A stretch of DNA of 64,000 nucleotides from Microvenator marinus (GTDB taxonomy: Bacteria; Myxococcota_A; Bradymonadia; Bradymonadales; Bradymonadaceae). The stretch is taken from positions 4,984,001 to 5,048,000 of the forward strand of contig NZ_CP042467.1 of NCBI RefSeq assembly GCF_007993755.1, given 5' to 3'. The translations under genes were made by a program, and so were the position numbers. Positions within the stretch are counted from its first letter, which is position 1. Every line of letters begins with the position of its first letter. The notes beneath the pieces are model-generated. The model searched no databases. It was not told the origin of the DNA and was given only the letters and a program-made list of their open reading frames with translations. Below, piece by piece: positions 1-8,681 of the stretch.

Positions 1-263
1 ACCTCGAGGCCGGAACCCGACAATGGGCTGATGGTAGGGTTGAACAGCTCAATCTACCTAAGAGCGATGTCTTGACGTTTTGGCTCAAAGGCGGGGCGCG
101 TATCATTGTTCGTCCGAGCGGTACCGAGCCTAAAATCAAGTGCTATTACGAGATCGTCGAGCCTGTGGCCGGCGATTATGAAGACGCAAAATCAAACGCT
201 AGAAACACGCTTGAGACGCTCATAGAGAGCCACCAAAAGGAACTTGGGGCTCTCGCGAATTGA
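1..263 (+). CDS. Phosphoglucomutase/phosphomannomutase, C-terminal end (partial)
   Basis: The reading frame is open from the first bases of the window to a TGA at 261-263, so this is the 3' end of a gene that starts upstream. The visible 87 or so residues contain the signature RPSGTEPKIK of the C-terminal phosphate-binding domain (domain 4) of alpha-D-phosphohexomutases, preceded by a 'LTFWLKGGARIIV' strand region. These enzymes interconvert hexose 1- and 6-phosphates in the cytosol through a phosphoserine intermediate. The active-site serine and metal-binding loop lie outside the window, so glucose versus mannose specificity cannot be told. The spacing of the visible motifs fits the phosphoglucomutase/phosphomannomutase group better than GlmM. 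Confidence 0.85.
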   Translation, partial: LEAGTRQWADGRVEQLNLPKSDVLTFWLKGGARIIVRPSGTEPKIKCYYEIVEPVAGDYEDAKSNARNTLETLIESHQKELGALAN

Positions 264-347
264 GCAAATAGATCGGTTTGATGTGGAATATGAATTCGGT
301 GTGCTTAGGTTGAAACCGTTGGTTGATCTAAGCCCCGGAGTGTCCCA

Positions 348-749
348 TTGAACCAGATGATTCACGTACAAACGCTCGAAGAGCGAAGCCCGTTTAGTCG
401 GCTTCTCACCTTTGTCTTGGCTTTTTTCTTCGGAGTGTGGGGCGTGCACCGTTTCTACACGGGCCGAATTCTCACGGGTCTTCTCTGGTTCTTCACGGGC
501 GGACTACTTGGATTCGGGTGGTTCTTCGACCTAATCGTCATTGCGATTGGCCGGTTTAAAGACGGTCAGGGGCGAATTGTTGGAGAACCCGTCTATTCGT
601 CGCGCCCGATGATCGCTGCACAGCCCATGCGCCGAGAGACGGAGAAAGACGAATGGGGTAGCGCCAAAGAATTCGACTTTGGTGAAGTGGATCGTGACCC
701 GCTTTTGGACAAGTTTGCTGAACTCGAAAAACAAGAGATGGGGCGTTAG
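348..749 (+). CDS. TM2 domain-containing membrane protein
   Basis: This is a 133-residue protein. Residues about 17-70 hold two hydrophobic helices joined by a short turn, with the FGVWGVHRFYTGR signature of TM2 domains. The remainder is a charged cytoplasmic tail with no recognised domain. The TTG at 348 is preceded by GGAG with a 7-base gap. An ATG at 357 is an in-frame alternative with a poorer gap. The stop lies 3 bases before the next gene, so the two are probably cotranscribed. TM2 proteins are widespread small membrane proteins with no general biochemical role, and no specific function can be given here. Confidence 0.75.
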   Translation: MNQMIHVQTLEERSPFSRLLTFVLAFFFGVWGVHRFYTGRILTGLLWFFTGGLLGFGWFFDLIVIAIGRFKDGQGRIVGEPVYSSRPMIAAQPMRRETEKDEWGSAKEFDFGEVDRDPLLDKFAELEKQEMGR

Positions 750-752
750 ATT

Positions 753-1352
753 TTGGGACTCAGGCTTCTCGTTTACGACGATACTTGTAGGGATGGGGCG
801 TGGTTTGGGCTGACGCATTCCTGGATAGCCGGAGACGCTCTTTATAAAGCTCTTGGACGTCTTGACGCGAGTTTCGCCGCCCAAGACTGGGACTCGGCAC
901 TCGCCTGGCTCGGGAGCTTCGGCGACCAAGAGATCGATGAAATCCAGTTTTGGGGGCACGGGAAGTGGGGCAGGGCCATGGTTGCCCGAGATGCGTTGAA
1001 TCTAGACTCGTTAAAGTCGCGGGAGAGCCGCCTTTTGGCGATCAAAGAGCGGATGCATCCCGATTCACTCTGGTGGTTTCGCACATGCGAGACGATTGGC
1101 GCTGATGCGGGGCATCGGTTCGCGCGGGAGTGGAGCGAGTTCTTCGAGTGCCCTGTAGCTGGACATACCTTCATCATCGGGCCGTGGCAAAGTGGGCTGC
1201 ACCTCTTAAAGCCTGGCGAGTCGCCGCATTGGACAGCATGGGAGGGGTTGGCTGAAGGGAGCCCCGACGCGCCGAAAAAATCGCTCTGGTCCACGCCATT
1301 TCAGCCACGCACAATTCACTGTTTGCGAAGCAGGGTGCCGTCCGGATGGTAA
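753..1352 (+). CDS. Hypothetical protein with possible clan CD (caspase-like) His/Cys dyad
   Basis: This 199-residue protein starts at a TTG three bases after the TM2 gene. It has no signal peptide or membrane segment. Two motifs stand out: FWGHGKWG around residue 66-73 (His69), and WWFRTCETIG around 107-116 (Cys112). Each follows a hydrophobic beta-strand-like stretch. A His-Gly after a strand followed by a Cys after the next strand is the arrangement of caspase/CHAT/DUF4347-type clan CD proteins. That reading is inference from motif order only, because the overall similarity is weak and no substrate is suggested. It could equally be a non-catalytic protein of the same fold. Confidence 0.45.
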   Translation: MGLRLLVYDDTCRDGAWFGLTHSWIAGDALYKALGRLDASFAAQDWDSALAWLGSFGDQEIDEIQFWGHGKWGRAMVARDALNLDSLKSRESRLLAIKERMHPDSLWWFRTCETIGADAGHRFAREWSEFFECPVAGHTFIIGPWQSGLHLLKPGESPHWTAWEGLAEGSPDAPKKSLWSTPFQPRTIHCLRSRVPSGW

Positions 1353-1459
1353 TCGGGCGTGGTGTCAAGAAAAAATTCTTGTCTCGGACTGGAAATCTTC
1401 TTTGAGTGCTGCTAGGTTCCGCGCGATTTGGGACAACCTGCTGAATTCGGAAAGCGAAA

Positions 1460-3217
1460 ATGATGAAATTTCAAAGATTTATTGTATTGTTTCTAGCCGG
1501 GTCACTGGCACTCACCGCATGTGGTGACGACGAGACCAACCTTGATCCTGTGGTTCGAGTAGATCCTCAACCCACTCCTCCACCAGATAATAACAACCAA
1601 GAGCCAGAGCCAGAGCCAGAGCCAGAAACTCTCGTGTTTCAGGCAGTGAGCGTCTTGGATCAAGAGGTTGAGGCCAACGCTGAAGTTGAGCTCAAGGTCG
1701 AGCTCGTTGGCAGCCGAACTGGCGCTGGACGCGCTGATGAGACCATTCGATTTACTGTACTTCAAGCACCTACCGCCGCTGTGACGCTCTCGGCATCATC
1801 GGTTCAAACCGATGACCTCGGACAAGCAGCCGTGATGTTGCAGGTTGGTGAGGTCGCAGGTCCTATCGTTGTTCGTGCTGCGTACCCAGGCCTTGCGCCG
1901 GTTGAGTTTGAAGTTCGCGTCAAAGGTCTTCCAGGAGGGTCAATTCGCGTTGAGATTCAGCGCCCAACACAGGGGCCAGGAACTCTCGCGCCATTTAAGG
2001 TGCGCGCGTATCCATCCTCGATGTTCGCTTGTGCAAACTTCCCACGCCGAATCGACACAGCCGGTTATGCTGCTGGAGTCGAGAGCCAAGGGTTGTTGGC
2101 TACGTTGACCGACGTCGCTGTTGAAGAGACCTACACCGTGACCGTTCAGGCCATGGGCAACGGGAACATCCCTGTGGCAACAGGTTGTGTGAACACCGTT
2201 TCTGTCCAGTCAGAAGAGACCACGAGTGTCATCGTTCCCCTTGAGTTGTTGCCTCTCGACCCAACGGGCGTTTACGACGTCCTCGGATACTGGGACCTCA
2301 CTCAGGCGATTGCACAGTCCGGACAAGCCGGCGGCTTCTTGATCGGTCTGATCGACTTTATGTCGAATCCAGGACTCTTCGTTTACGAAGCTTTGGAGGA
2401 TGCACTTGAAAACGCGTTGGGAATTAACAACTTGGATGTTTACCTCGCTGCTTTCGGAATTCCGGGAATCGTCGAAAACACCGTCAATGACTTCATTTTC
2501 CAAAACGCTGAGCTCCAAGAGTTCCGAGCGATTGCTCAGGGTCTTCAGTCCATGCTCAACAACCTTGAGGTCGAGAGCGAGCTCGTAATCAACAAGACGG
2601 AAGACGACTTCTCGTTCACCGGCTACGAGCACTGGCAGAAAGTTATTCTCTACTTCTCGTGGCAGTGTGATTCTACTTCACCTCCAGATTGTGGACGCTA
2701 CGAGCTTCCGGTTGCTGCCAATGGTCAGATTCAAGGCCTCGGCCACGTGAGCTACGACTGGACCGGCAACGTGGAGAACTACAACCAACTCAACCTTTAC
2801 AGCATCGAAACTCGTTTTGATTACGGTGCGTTGATGGTGACCATCCTTGAGCAAGTTGTGATTCCACAACTTACCGGCGGCGCTGCTAACTCCGTGGCTG
2901 GATTCCTCGTAAATCTTGTGGATTGCCCGGGTATTGCGGCATCCATCTCCGGCAGCTCAAGCGGCTCCGGTCTGGCTTACCAGCTTGTAAACGGCGCATG
3001 CACCGGAGTGGTCACCCAGCTTGCCAACGAGGTAACTCAACCTCTTCAGAACTTGCAGGTTGAGTTCGACCTTGAGCTCGATGGAACGGCTACACTTATC
3101 GACGGTCAGTCGGCAGGTTTCGTGGATGAGATCCAAAACGGACTCAACCTCGGCACGGTGGTTAGCACCCAGGCGCCCGTGACTGTGGAGTGGAGCGCAA
3201 CGCTCAACACTCTCTAA
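1460..3217 (+). CDS. Lipoprotein with an Ig-like (Big-1-type) domain
   Basis: This is a 585-residue predicted lipoprotein. The N-terminal signal ends in a lipobox LTAC (Cys21), followed by an acidic and Pro/Glu-rich linker that includes a short GAGCCA hexamer repeat encoding EPEPEPE. Residues about 58-155 look like a bacterial Ig-like domain: alternating strands with a TDDLGQAAV turn typical of Big-1/invasin-type repeats. The rest is a large domain I do not recognise, with four cysteines in pairs. Two adjacent ATG codons (1460, 1463) are possible starts. The gene stands alone between intergenic spacers, and surface exposure is likely but not shown. Confidence 0.7.
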   Translation: MMKFQRFIVLFLAGSLALTACGDDETNLDPVVRVDPQPTPPPDNNNQEPEPEPEPETLVFQAVSVLDQEVEANAEVELKVELVGSRTGAGRADETIRFTVLQAPTAAVTLSASSVQTDDLGQAAVMLQVGEVAGPIVVRAAYPGLAPVEFEVRVKGLPGGSIRVEIQRPTQGPGTLAPFKVRAYPSSMFACANFPRRIDTAGYAAGVESQGLLATLTDVAVEETYTVTVQAMGNGNIPVATGCVNTVSVQSEETTSVIVPLELLPLDPTGVYDVLGYWDLTQAIAQSGQAGGFLIGLIDFMSNPGLFVYEALEDALENALGINNLDVYLAAFGIPGIVENTVNDFIFQNAELQEFRAIAQGLQSMLNNLEVESELVINKTEDDFSFTGYEHWQKVILYFSWQCDSTSPPDCGRYELPVAANGQIQGLGHVSYDWTGNVENYNQLNLYSIETRFDYGALMVTILEQVVIPQLTGGAANSVAGFLVNLVDCPGIAASISGSSSGSGLAYQLVNGACTGVVTQLANEVTQPLQNLQVEFDLELDGTATLIDGQSAGFVDEIQNGLNLGTVVSTQAPVTVEWSATLNTL

Positions 3218-3227
3218 GAACGCCGAG

Positions 3228-3248
3228 CAGGCGGACACTGTCCGCCTG
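3228..3248 (+). terminator. Hairpin after the Ig-like lipoprotein gene
   Basis: A 9-bp perfect stem (CAGGCGGAC / GTCCGCCTG) with a 3-base loop starts 11 bases after the stop codon at 3217. Only TT follows directly, then C and an A-run. It therefore lacks a proper U-tract and may be a weak or Rho-assisted terminator, or simply an mRNA 3'-end stabiliser. Confidence 0.45.
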
Positions 3249-3329
3249 TTCAAAAAAAGCTGCACAAAAATTGGGTGGTCTTTCGACTAATGTTTCTGAG
3301 AGGTTTTTCAAAACATTAGGCTCTGAGAT

Positions 3330-3956
3330 ATGCTTGTAGGCAGAAGACAACCAAAGGCTGTGAGAATGGCGCTATCGCCTGCAGAGCAGGGCTTAGAGGG
3401 GCACGTTGAAGCTGAGCAGGCGCTCATCGATCAGGCCGCTACAGGCGATATGGTGGCGTTTCGCGCGCTCTACGACCTTCACGTGGGCTATGTTTCTCGA
3501 AATGTGGCCAGATTGACCGGCCCAGGGCCTGAGGTGGAAGACCTGACACAGGACGTCTTTGTGCAGGTCTACAAGTCGCTCGCCCAGTACCGTGGAGATT
3601 GCGCGTTTAAGACCTGGCTCTACCGCGTGACTAGGAACGTGACCATCGATCACTTGCGGAAGCGCCGCGTGACCACGGTGGAGCTAGATGCGTGGCGGCC
3701 TCTCAGAGGCGGGCCAGACGCGTGGTCTAGGCTCGAGGCTCGTGACCTTTGTCGCGTGCTTCACGCGGCCCTACAAACCGTTGCCATTGAGTACCGCGAA
3801 GCATTTTTGCTGCACGAAGTCGAAGGCATGAAGTTGCGCGAGATCGCCGACCTTACGGAAGAATCGATCAACACTGTCGCGGCTCGCATTCGGCGTACTC
3901 GCGAAAAGCTGCAGGCCATACTCGAGCAGAAGGCGAAGGAGGGCGATCATGTCTAG
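3330..3956 (+). CDS. ECF-type RNA polymerase sigma factor
   Basis: This is a 208-residue sigma-70 family protein of ECF size. Region 2 (about residues 40-110) contains AFRALYDLH, the DLTQDVFVQVYKSL helix and the FKTWLYRVTRNVTIDHLRKR promoter-melting segment. Region 4 (about 150-200) has the YREAFLLHEVEGMKLREIA HTH. It would direct RNA polymerase to a small regulon. The first codon is uncertain: ATG 3330 has little ribosome-binding sequence, while ATG 3366 follows AAGG and gives a more typical ECF length. The gene overlaps the next (FecR-like) gene by 8 bases, the usual arrangement for a sigma/anti-sigma pair, so activity is probably controlled by that membrane partner. Confidence 0.9.
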   Translation: MLVGRRQPKAVRMALSPAEQGLEGHVEAEQALIDQAATGDMVAFRALYDLHVGYVSRNVARLTGPGPEVEDLTQDVFVQVYKSLAQYRGDCAFKTWLYRVTRNVTIDHLRKRRVTTVELDAWRPLRGGPDAWSRLEARDLCRVLHAALQTVAIEYREAFLLHEVEGMKLREIADLTEESINTVAARIRRTREKLQAILEQKAKEGDHV

Positions 3957-5184
3957 CGGTTGGACAGATACCGAGCTCAAACGCCTCGCGTTTGACTATA
4001 TTCGCGGCGAGCTTTCGATCGATGAATCCGAAGTGATCGAGGCGCGTATCCAAGATTCTCCTGAGTTCGCTGAGTACGTGAGCAAGCTCACTCTCATGCT
4101 CGATGGTGCAAAAGAGGCGCCGGCTGAAACGCACTTCGCCTTTGATCAGAATGACCTCTTTGCTCGAATTGCAGCCGAGGTTAGTGCGCCTGAGCCTCAG
4201 GATGAGTCAGACGAGGAAGAGCCGCTTAGGGTAGAGCGTGGCCGAGGTGTTTGGGTAGCGCTTGCCGCCGCCGCTGCGCTGATTCTGGTGCTTATCGCGG
4301 CCTTTCTGGTGAATGAAGAGGCGCCGCGTCCAGTGGCACCAGAGTTGGCCACAAAACCGGTTCCGGAATTGGCACCCAAGCCCGAGTTCCAAAATCTGAA
4401 AGCACATCATGCCGAAAATGATCGCGTACGTGTGTTCTCCACCGAGGACGCGTCCTTCCGAATCGAAGGTGAGCTTGAAAAAGAGCTTACGCTCAACGAC
4501 GGCATGATTCTCGTGGAGTACGTGTCGAGCCCTGGCGAGCGCCTGAGGGTCCAGGGCGATGGTTTCCAGGTCTTGGTGACTGGGACCGTATTTTACGCTT
4601 CGAACGAATCTGGCGGCGTTGTAGGGGTTGTGACGGGCAGCGTGCGCGTGATGCCAGACCGGGGAGCACCAGTGAACGTCAAGGCTGGCCAAGAGTATGT
4701 GTTGAATGAAGGGTTGCGCATGGTGGAGCCAGAGCGGCTGAAGGGGGCAGAGGAATGGGTGAGCGTGGAGTCGCATTTAGACCGGCTTGCGAACCGGAGG
4801 ACTGAGCCACCACTGCCACCGGAGAAGCCTGAGCGTGAGGTAAAGAAGAAGCCGGAAACCCAAGTAGTACCAAAGCACAAGGTGGCTAGAGAGTTGAGAG
4901 GTCGCGCCCAAGAAGCCTTGGCTCGAGGGGATTTTGAGCGGGCTTCGGAGCTTATGGAGGAGCTGCTCGGCCAGATTCCCGCATCAGATCCCGTGGCGGG
5001 AACGGTGCGTTTGGATCTTTCGAGAATTTATCTCAAGAATCTGAAGAAGCCGCAGAGGGCTGCGCATCACCTGAGGCAATTTGTGAAGTCGCGTCCTGCC
5101 GATGCTGCGACTCCGCTGGCCAAGGAAGAACTTTGCCGTATCGTTTCTGAGTCGGGATCTGCGGATCCGCTGTGTGTGCCATGA
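3949..5184 (+). CDS. FecR-domain anti-sigma-like membrane protein with C-terminal TPR-like repeats
   Basis: This 411-residue protein begins with a cytoplasmic helical region (1-95) of the kind that binds ECF sigma factors. A single transmembrane helix follows (about 101-121, VWVALAAAAALILVLIAAFL), then a FecR-type beta-rich domain (about 160-250, including the GTVFYAS and GSVRVMPDRG strands). After a Pro/Lys-rich linker comes a C-terminal helical-repeat domain (about 310-400) resembling tetratricopeptide repeats. FecR proteins relay envelope signals to a cognate sigma factor. Overlap with the sigma gene by 8 bases and with the downstream gene by ATGA supports one operon and one signalling unit. 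The added periplasmic TPR region is unusual and may be the sensing or partner-binding part. Confidence 0.8.
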   Translation: MSSGWTDTELKRLAFDYIRGELSIDESEVIEARIQDSPEFAEYVSKLTLMLDGAKEAPAETHFAFDQNDLFARIAAEVSAPEPQDESDEEEPLRVERGRGVWVALAAAAALILVLIAAFLVNEEAPRPVAPELATKPVPELAPKPEFQNLKAHHAENDRVRVFSTEDASFRIEGELEKELTLNDGMILVEYVSSPGERLRVQGDGFQVLVTGTVFYASNESGGVVGVVTGSVRVMPDRGAPVNVKAGQEYVLNEGLRMVEPERLKGAEEWVSVESHLDRLANRRTEPPLPPEKPEREVKKKPETQVVPKHKVARELRGRAQEALARGDFERASELMEELLGQIPASDPVAGTVRLDLSRIYLKNLKKPQRAAHHLRQFVKSRPADAATPLAKEELCRIVSESGSADPLCVP

Positions 5185-6560
5185 AGTGGGCTCTAGTTCT
5201 TTTGCTCTTCCTGCCTTCTTTGGGAATGGCTGCCGAGCTTCCACAAATCGCGTTGAAGATTGATCCGCAATGCGCCGATTCGAGCGCCGAGGGGCTTCTC
5301 GTTCGCGAGTTGCGCACTCGCCTTCCCGAAAACACCTTGACCTTCGGAGAGCCGCTCGAGCGCGATTGGAGGGTTGTTTGGAGCGAGGAGTTTGAGTGTC
5401 GAATTCTCGTGAACCGAGAAGAGCAGGAATCCATCATCAAAGTCGATAGCAGCGAGGTGCGGGAGATCGAGTATGCGGCGAGTCAGGTGGCTTGGATTGT
5501 GACGATGACTCGTGATGCTGAAGCCGCAAAGCCTGTCGAGACTGCTCCGCCTGAAGAACCTCCTGAGCCGGAAGCTCCCATTGAACCCGAGGAGCCCATT
5601 GAACCCGAGGAGCCCGTTGAACCCGAGGAACCTGTCGAAACCGAGGAGCCTGCTGAACCAGAACTTCCAGTAGAGCCGGCCCCTGCGCAAGAGAGTCTGC
5701 CTGAGGAGACTGACGGCATCCTCATGGCAGCGACGTTGATTCCCACGCCTGAGTCCGCGAGCATCGTGCCGAATCTCGCCATAAACCTGATTGGCGGCTA
5801 CCGCGGCCTTGATGGTCTTGAGCTAGGGTTTGGGAACATGGAAGACGAGTTCATGCATGGTGCTCAGTTCGCCCTAATTTTCAATAGCGTTGCGGGCACG
5901 AGTCGTGGGTTACAGGCCGCTTTCGCCTACAATCATACGGCCGTCTATCACTCGGGTTTGCAGTTGGCGTTTGGCGTAAATCACGCTGGCGACGTCAAAG
6001 GTGCGCAGGTTGGGGCCGTGAATCTGGCGGATCGGGTTTCGGGCGCCCAAGTCGGGTTTGTGAACGTCGCGGACACAGCAGACCTTTCGTTGGGGCTCGT
6101 GAGTATTATGCGAGAGGAACCGATTTACGGCGTGGCTTGGATTTCAAGTTCTGGGTTCTTGCTGGGTGGAATTCAGCACGGGAGCAAACATTTTAGAACC
6201 ATGTTGTTCCTCGGCGGGGCCGCAACAGGGCTCGAGGAGGGGCAAGTTGGGGCCGCAGGATTGGGGCTCAGCGTGCACCTCCCACTCACTGATTGGTTCT
6301 ATCTGGACATCGACTATCTCGCGACTCAGGTGGCCGTGGCTGATTATCGAAAACAAAGTCACCTCTCGATGTTCCGTCTACTCACCGGCTTTAAGCCCGG
6401 CGAGCATTTCGCAATTTATCTAGGCCCCGCTGTGGCTGGTCTATTTTCCGGGCGCGAAGACGGTCTTGGGATCCCGCCGGAGTATGCGGTTCGAAACGGT
6501 GATGCGGTCAATGGCTACACCTGGTTTTGGCCTGAGTTCCACCTTGGCGTCAGGTTTTAG
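5181..6560 (+). CDS. Surface-repeat outer-membrane protein (LA_2272-like) with acidic Pro/Glu linker
   Basis: The protein has about 459 residues when read from ATG 5181, which overlaps the previous stop as ATGA and begins a clear signal peptide (MKWALVLLLFLPSLGMAA). An upstream GTG at 5172 is open but unlikely. A small N-terminal domain is followed by five near-identical 18-bp repeats (5577-5666) encoding P-[IV]-E-P-E-E units. The C-terminal half has repeated strands of the form G-A-Q-[VL]-G-x-V-N-x-A-D (GAQVGAVNLADRVSGAQVG), like the LA_2272 family of surface repeat proteins, and ends in an aromatic-rich barrel-like segment. Being last in the sigma/FecR operon, it may be the envelope element monitored by, or controlled by, that system. 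Confidence 0.7.
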   Translation: MKWALVLLLFLPSLGMAAELPQIALKIDPQCADSSAEGLLVRELRTRLPENTLTFGEPLERDWRVVWSEEFECRILVNREEQESIIKVDSSEVREIEYAASQVAWIVTMTRDAEAAKPVETAPPEEPPEPEAPIEPEEPIEPEEPVEPEEPVETEEPAEPELPVEPAPAQESLPEETDGILMAATLIPTPESASIVPNLAINLIGGYRGLDGLELGFGNMEDEFMHGAQFALIFNSVAGTSRGLQAAFAYNHTAVYHSGLQLAFGVNHAGDVKGAQVGAVNLADRVSGAQVGFVNVADTADLSLGLVSIMREEPIYGVAWISSSGFLLGGIQHGSKHFRTMLFLGGAATGLEEGQVGAAGLGLSVHLPLTDWFYLDIDYLATQVAVADYRKQSHLSMFRLLTGFKPGEHFAIYLGPAVAGLFSGREDGLGIPPEYAVRNGDAVNGYTWFWPEFHLGVRF

Positions 6561-6566
6561 GGCGAC

Positions 6567-8606
6567 TTAGGGACGCTCTTCGGGTCTAGGTGTTTGCACG
6601 GAGTGCTTGAGCAATTCGGGGTTAGACGATGAGTTCGAGACTTCCTGGTGGTTTAGCCACCACTCTTCGGCATGATGGGCTGTCCAAAGGCCATGCGCTT
6701 TGCAGGTGTGAAGCCTGGAGAGAATGGATGTCACGCTTTCCGGGCGCGAATCCTGCTCCTGACTGAGGCACTGCATGATGAGTTTCTCAAGGTCTTCGGG
6801 AACGTTCTCGTTCAGCTTTTCGGATGGCAAGGGCGGCGGACCATCCTTTTGTTGGGCAAAAATGCTGGCCCGCGACGTGCCCTCGTAAGCGGGTCTGCCG
6901 CTGATCATCAGATAGGCCAGAGCACCGATGGCGTAGATGTCCGCGCTCGGACGAGGGCGGTAGCCCATGGCGGCCGCTTCTGGGGCAATATAGCCGGGCG
7001 TACCCATCAGGCGTGTGCTCTTTCCCGGAGAAATCTCCGCATCCACTTCTTTGACCAGACCGAAGTCCAAGACCTTCACGAAGTCGTAAGACGAGCCGCG
7101 ATGGGCCAAAAAGACGTTGTCGGGTTTGATGTCTCTGTGAATAAAGCCCTTGGCGTGCGCCTCTTCAAGCGAGCCACAGACTTGCTCCAGAATGTGGATC
7201 ACGCGCTCCGCGGGCATCGGCCCCGAACGTTCCACAACTTCGCCAACCGTCGCACCTTCCAAGTACTCCATCGCAAAAAAGAGCGTTTCGCCTTGTGTGC
7301 CAAAATCGTAGACGGTCACGGTGTTTGGGTGCGTCAGGCTGGCGGTCACTCTGACTTCGTGTTTAAAGCGCTCGCGGGTTTTCCGGTCTCGGGTATCCTT
7401 GATGACTTTGAGCGCTGTAATCCGTCTCAGCGAGCGATGCTCAGCCAGACAGACCTCGCCTGCGCCTCCAGTCCCGATGACCTTTCCGAGCACGTAGGCC
7501 CCGAGTCGGTTTTTGTCTTGTTTGGGCGCGTCCGGAATCTTCAAACGTCGGTAGAGAAGCAATGCGATGCCCAAGATTGCGGCGAGTAGTATTCCCAGCC
7601 AAATGAACTGAGAAGGGGCGTCGGGGGAGAAATCGGAATCAGGCGCTGCCACCACGATCCAAAGCCGCGTTGTGCCCATTTCAAATGGTCGGGTGACAGC
7701 CCACCACGCCTGCCCGTCCGAGTGAAACGAAAATGCACGGGTTCCGCTACCCTTCCATGCGCGGTTAAGCGCGTCGTTCTCCAGCTGGTGAAGGGGTTTG
7801 AGGAGGTACTCCTGTGGGTTGGCGCCGTTTGCAACAGACGGCAGCCCTATCACCGTACCTTCTTCCGTGAGCAACACCGCGATCCCGTTTTCTCCAATTT
7901 TCATCGTCGACGTGAACGCCGAGAGATCTTTGAGCATGACGTCGAACGCCACGACCATAGTGGTGCCGTCACTGGTCTTCAGACGAGAAGATACAGTCAT
8001 GCCGACGTCCCGCGTGGTGAAGAAGATGTAGGGCTCGGTCCAGTGGGGTTCTCCCTCAGGATGCTCCATTGCGCCCCGAAACCATGGGCGGAGACGGGGG
8101 TCGTACTCGAGCTCTTTGGTCCACTCCTCGACGGGTTCAAGGTCGTTGTTCCACCTAAACCAGCGTGTCGTCTTACCGTCTTCGGCCACGTCCACCCTGC
8201 GGTTGACCCACGTTCCTTTGTCGTTGAGCAGCATATACTCACGACCATTCTCGTCCGCGATGAGCATGGATGTGATTGGCGTGTGCCGGGCCAGAAGCGG
8301 GATAAAACGTCGGTTTAACTCCTCGGTGTTGTCGAGCTTCACCTCACCACCCTTGGTCCAATCGTGCGTGACCAAAAGGTTATCTTGCAAGGGACGGAAA
8401 AAGGTATGAAGCTTGGCCTGTGCGAGTTCTGCAGAACCATCTAAAGATTCTTCAGAGAGTTTCTCAACCGCTTGAAATGACGAATAATAAAAGATGAACG
8501 CAACCATAGCCATCGCAAGCGCACCTATGCCCACAAGGGACGTGAGTAGGTACTGCTTGGGTGGAGAAGGTGTATCCATAACCAAAAGGGCGTTCCGAAT
8601 CGTCAT
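6567..8606 (-). CDS. Membrane Ser/Thr protein kinase with extracytoplasmic Cache-like sensor
   Basis: About 679 residues. An N-terminal transmembrane helix (about 20-42) is followed by a roughly 290-residue extracytoplasmic region whose features (paired strands, YIFFTTRDVGMTVSSRL, VVAFDVMLKDLSAF) resemble dCache sensor domains. A second helix (about 338-358) leads to a cytoplasmic Hanks-type kinase domain (about 370-640). The domain has the glycine loop GTGGAGEV, the VAIK-type lysine (ALKVIK), HRDIKPDN catalytic loop, DFG and APE motifs, so it should be active. It phosphorylates Ser/Thr in response to a periplasmic ligand. The start could be TTG 8612 or ATG 8606, both within a short divergent spacer with the acyltransferase gene. 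The stop lies 6 bases from the convergent surface-protein gene. Confidence 0.88.
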   Translation of the reverse strand: MTIRNALLVMDTPSPPKQYLLTSLVGIGALAMAMVAFIFYYSSFQAVEKLSEESLDGSAELAQAKLHTFFRPLQDNLLVTHDWTKGGEVKLDNTEELNRRFIPLLARHTPITSMLIADENGREYMLLNDKGTWVNRRVDVAEDGKTTRWFRWNNDLEPVEEWTKELEYDPRLRPWFRGAMEHPEGEPHWTEPYIFFTTRDVGMTVSSRLKTSDGTTMVVAFDVMLKDLSAFTSTMKIGENGIAVLLTEEGTVIGLPSVANGANPQEYLLKPLHQLENDALNRAWKGSGTRAFSFHSDGQAWWAVTRPFEMGTTRLWIVVAAPDSDFSPDAPSQFIWLGILLAAILGIALLLYRRLKIPDAPKQDKNRLGAYVLGKVIGTGGAGEVCLAEHRSLRRITALKVIKDTRDRKTRERFKHEVRVTASLTHPNTVTVYDFGTQGETLFFAMEYLEGATVGEVVERSGPMPAERVIHILEQVCGSLEEAHAKGFIHRDIKPDNVFLAHRGSSYDFVKVLDFGLVKEVDAEISPGKSTRLMGTPGYIAPEAAAMGYRPRPSADIYAIGALAYLMISGRPAYEGTSRASIFAQQKDGPPPLPSEKLNENVPEDLEKLIMQCLSQEQDSRPESVTSILSRLHTCKAHGLWTAHHAEEWWLNHQEVSNSSSNPELLKHSVQTPRPEERP

Positions 8607-8681
8607 TTTCAATAGGCCTGATCATATCTATGTCTCAGAACCTTGTCCAAGTGTAGTTTTTTGCGCGTTGCGGAGTGCGAT

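Noticed and set aside
1606-1630. Microsatellite of possible phase variation (GAGCCA repeats)
   Set aside because: Only four hexamer units in frame; a unit change adds or removes two residues and does not shift the frame, so switching is unlikely.
5577-5666. Variable tandem repeat element
   Set aside because: Five 18-bp units code for an acidic linker in frame; interesting for length variation but no sign of a separate element.
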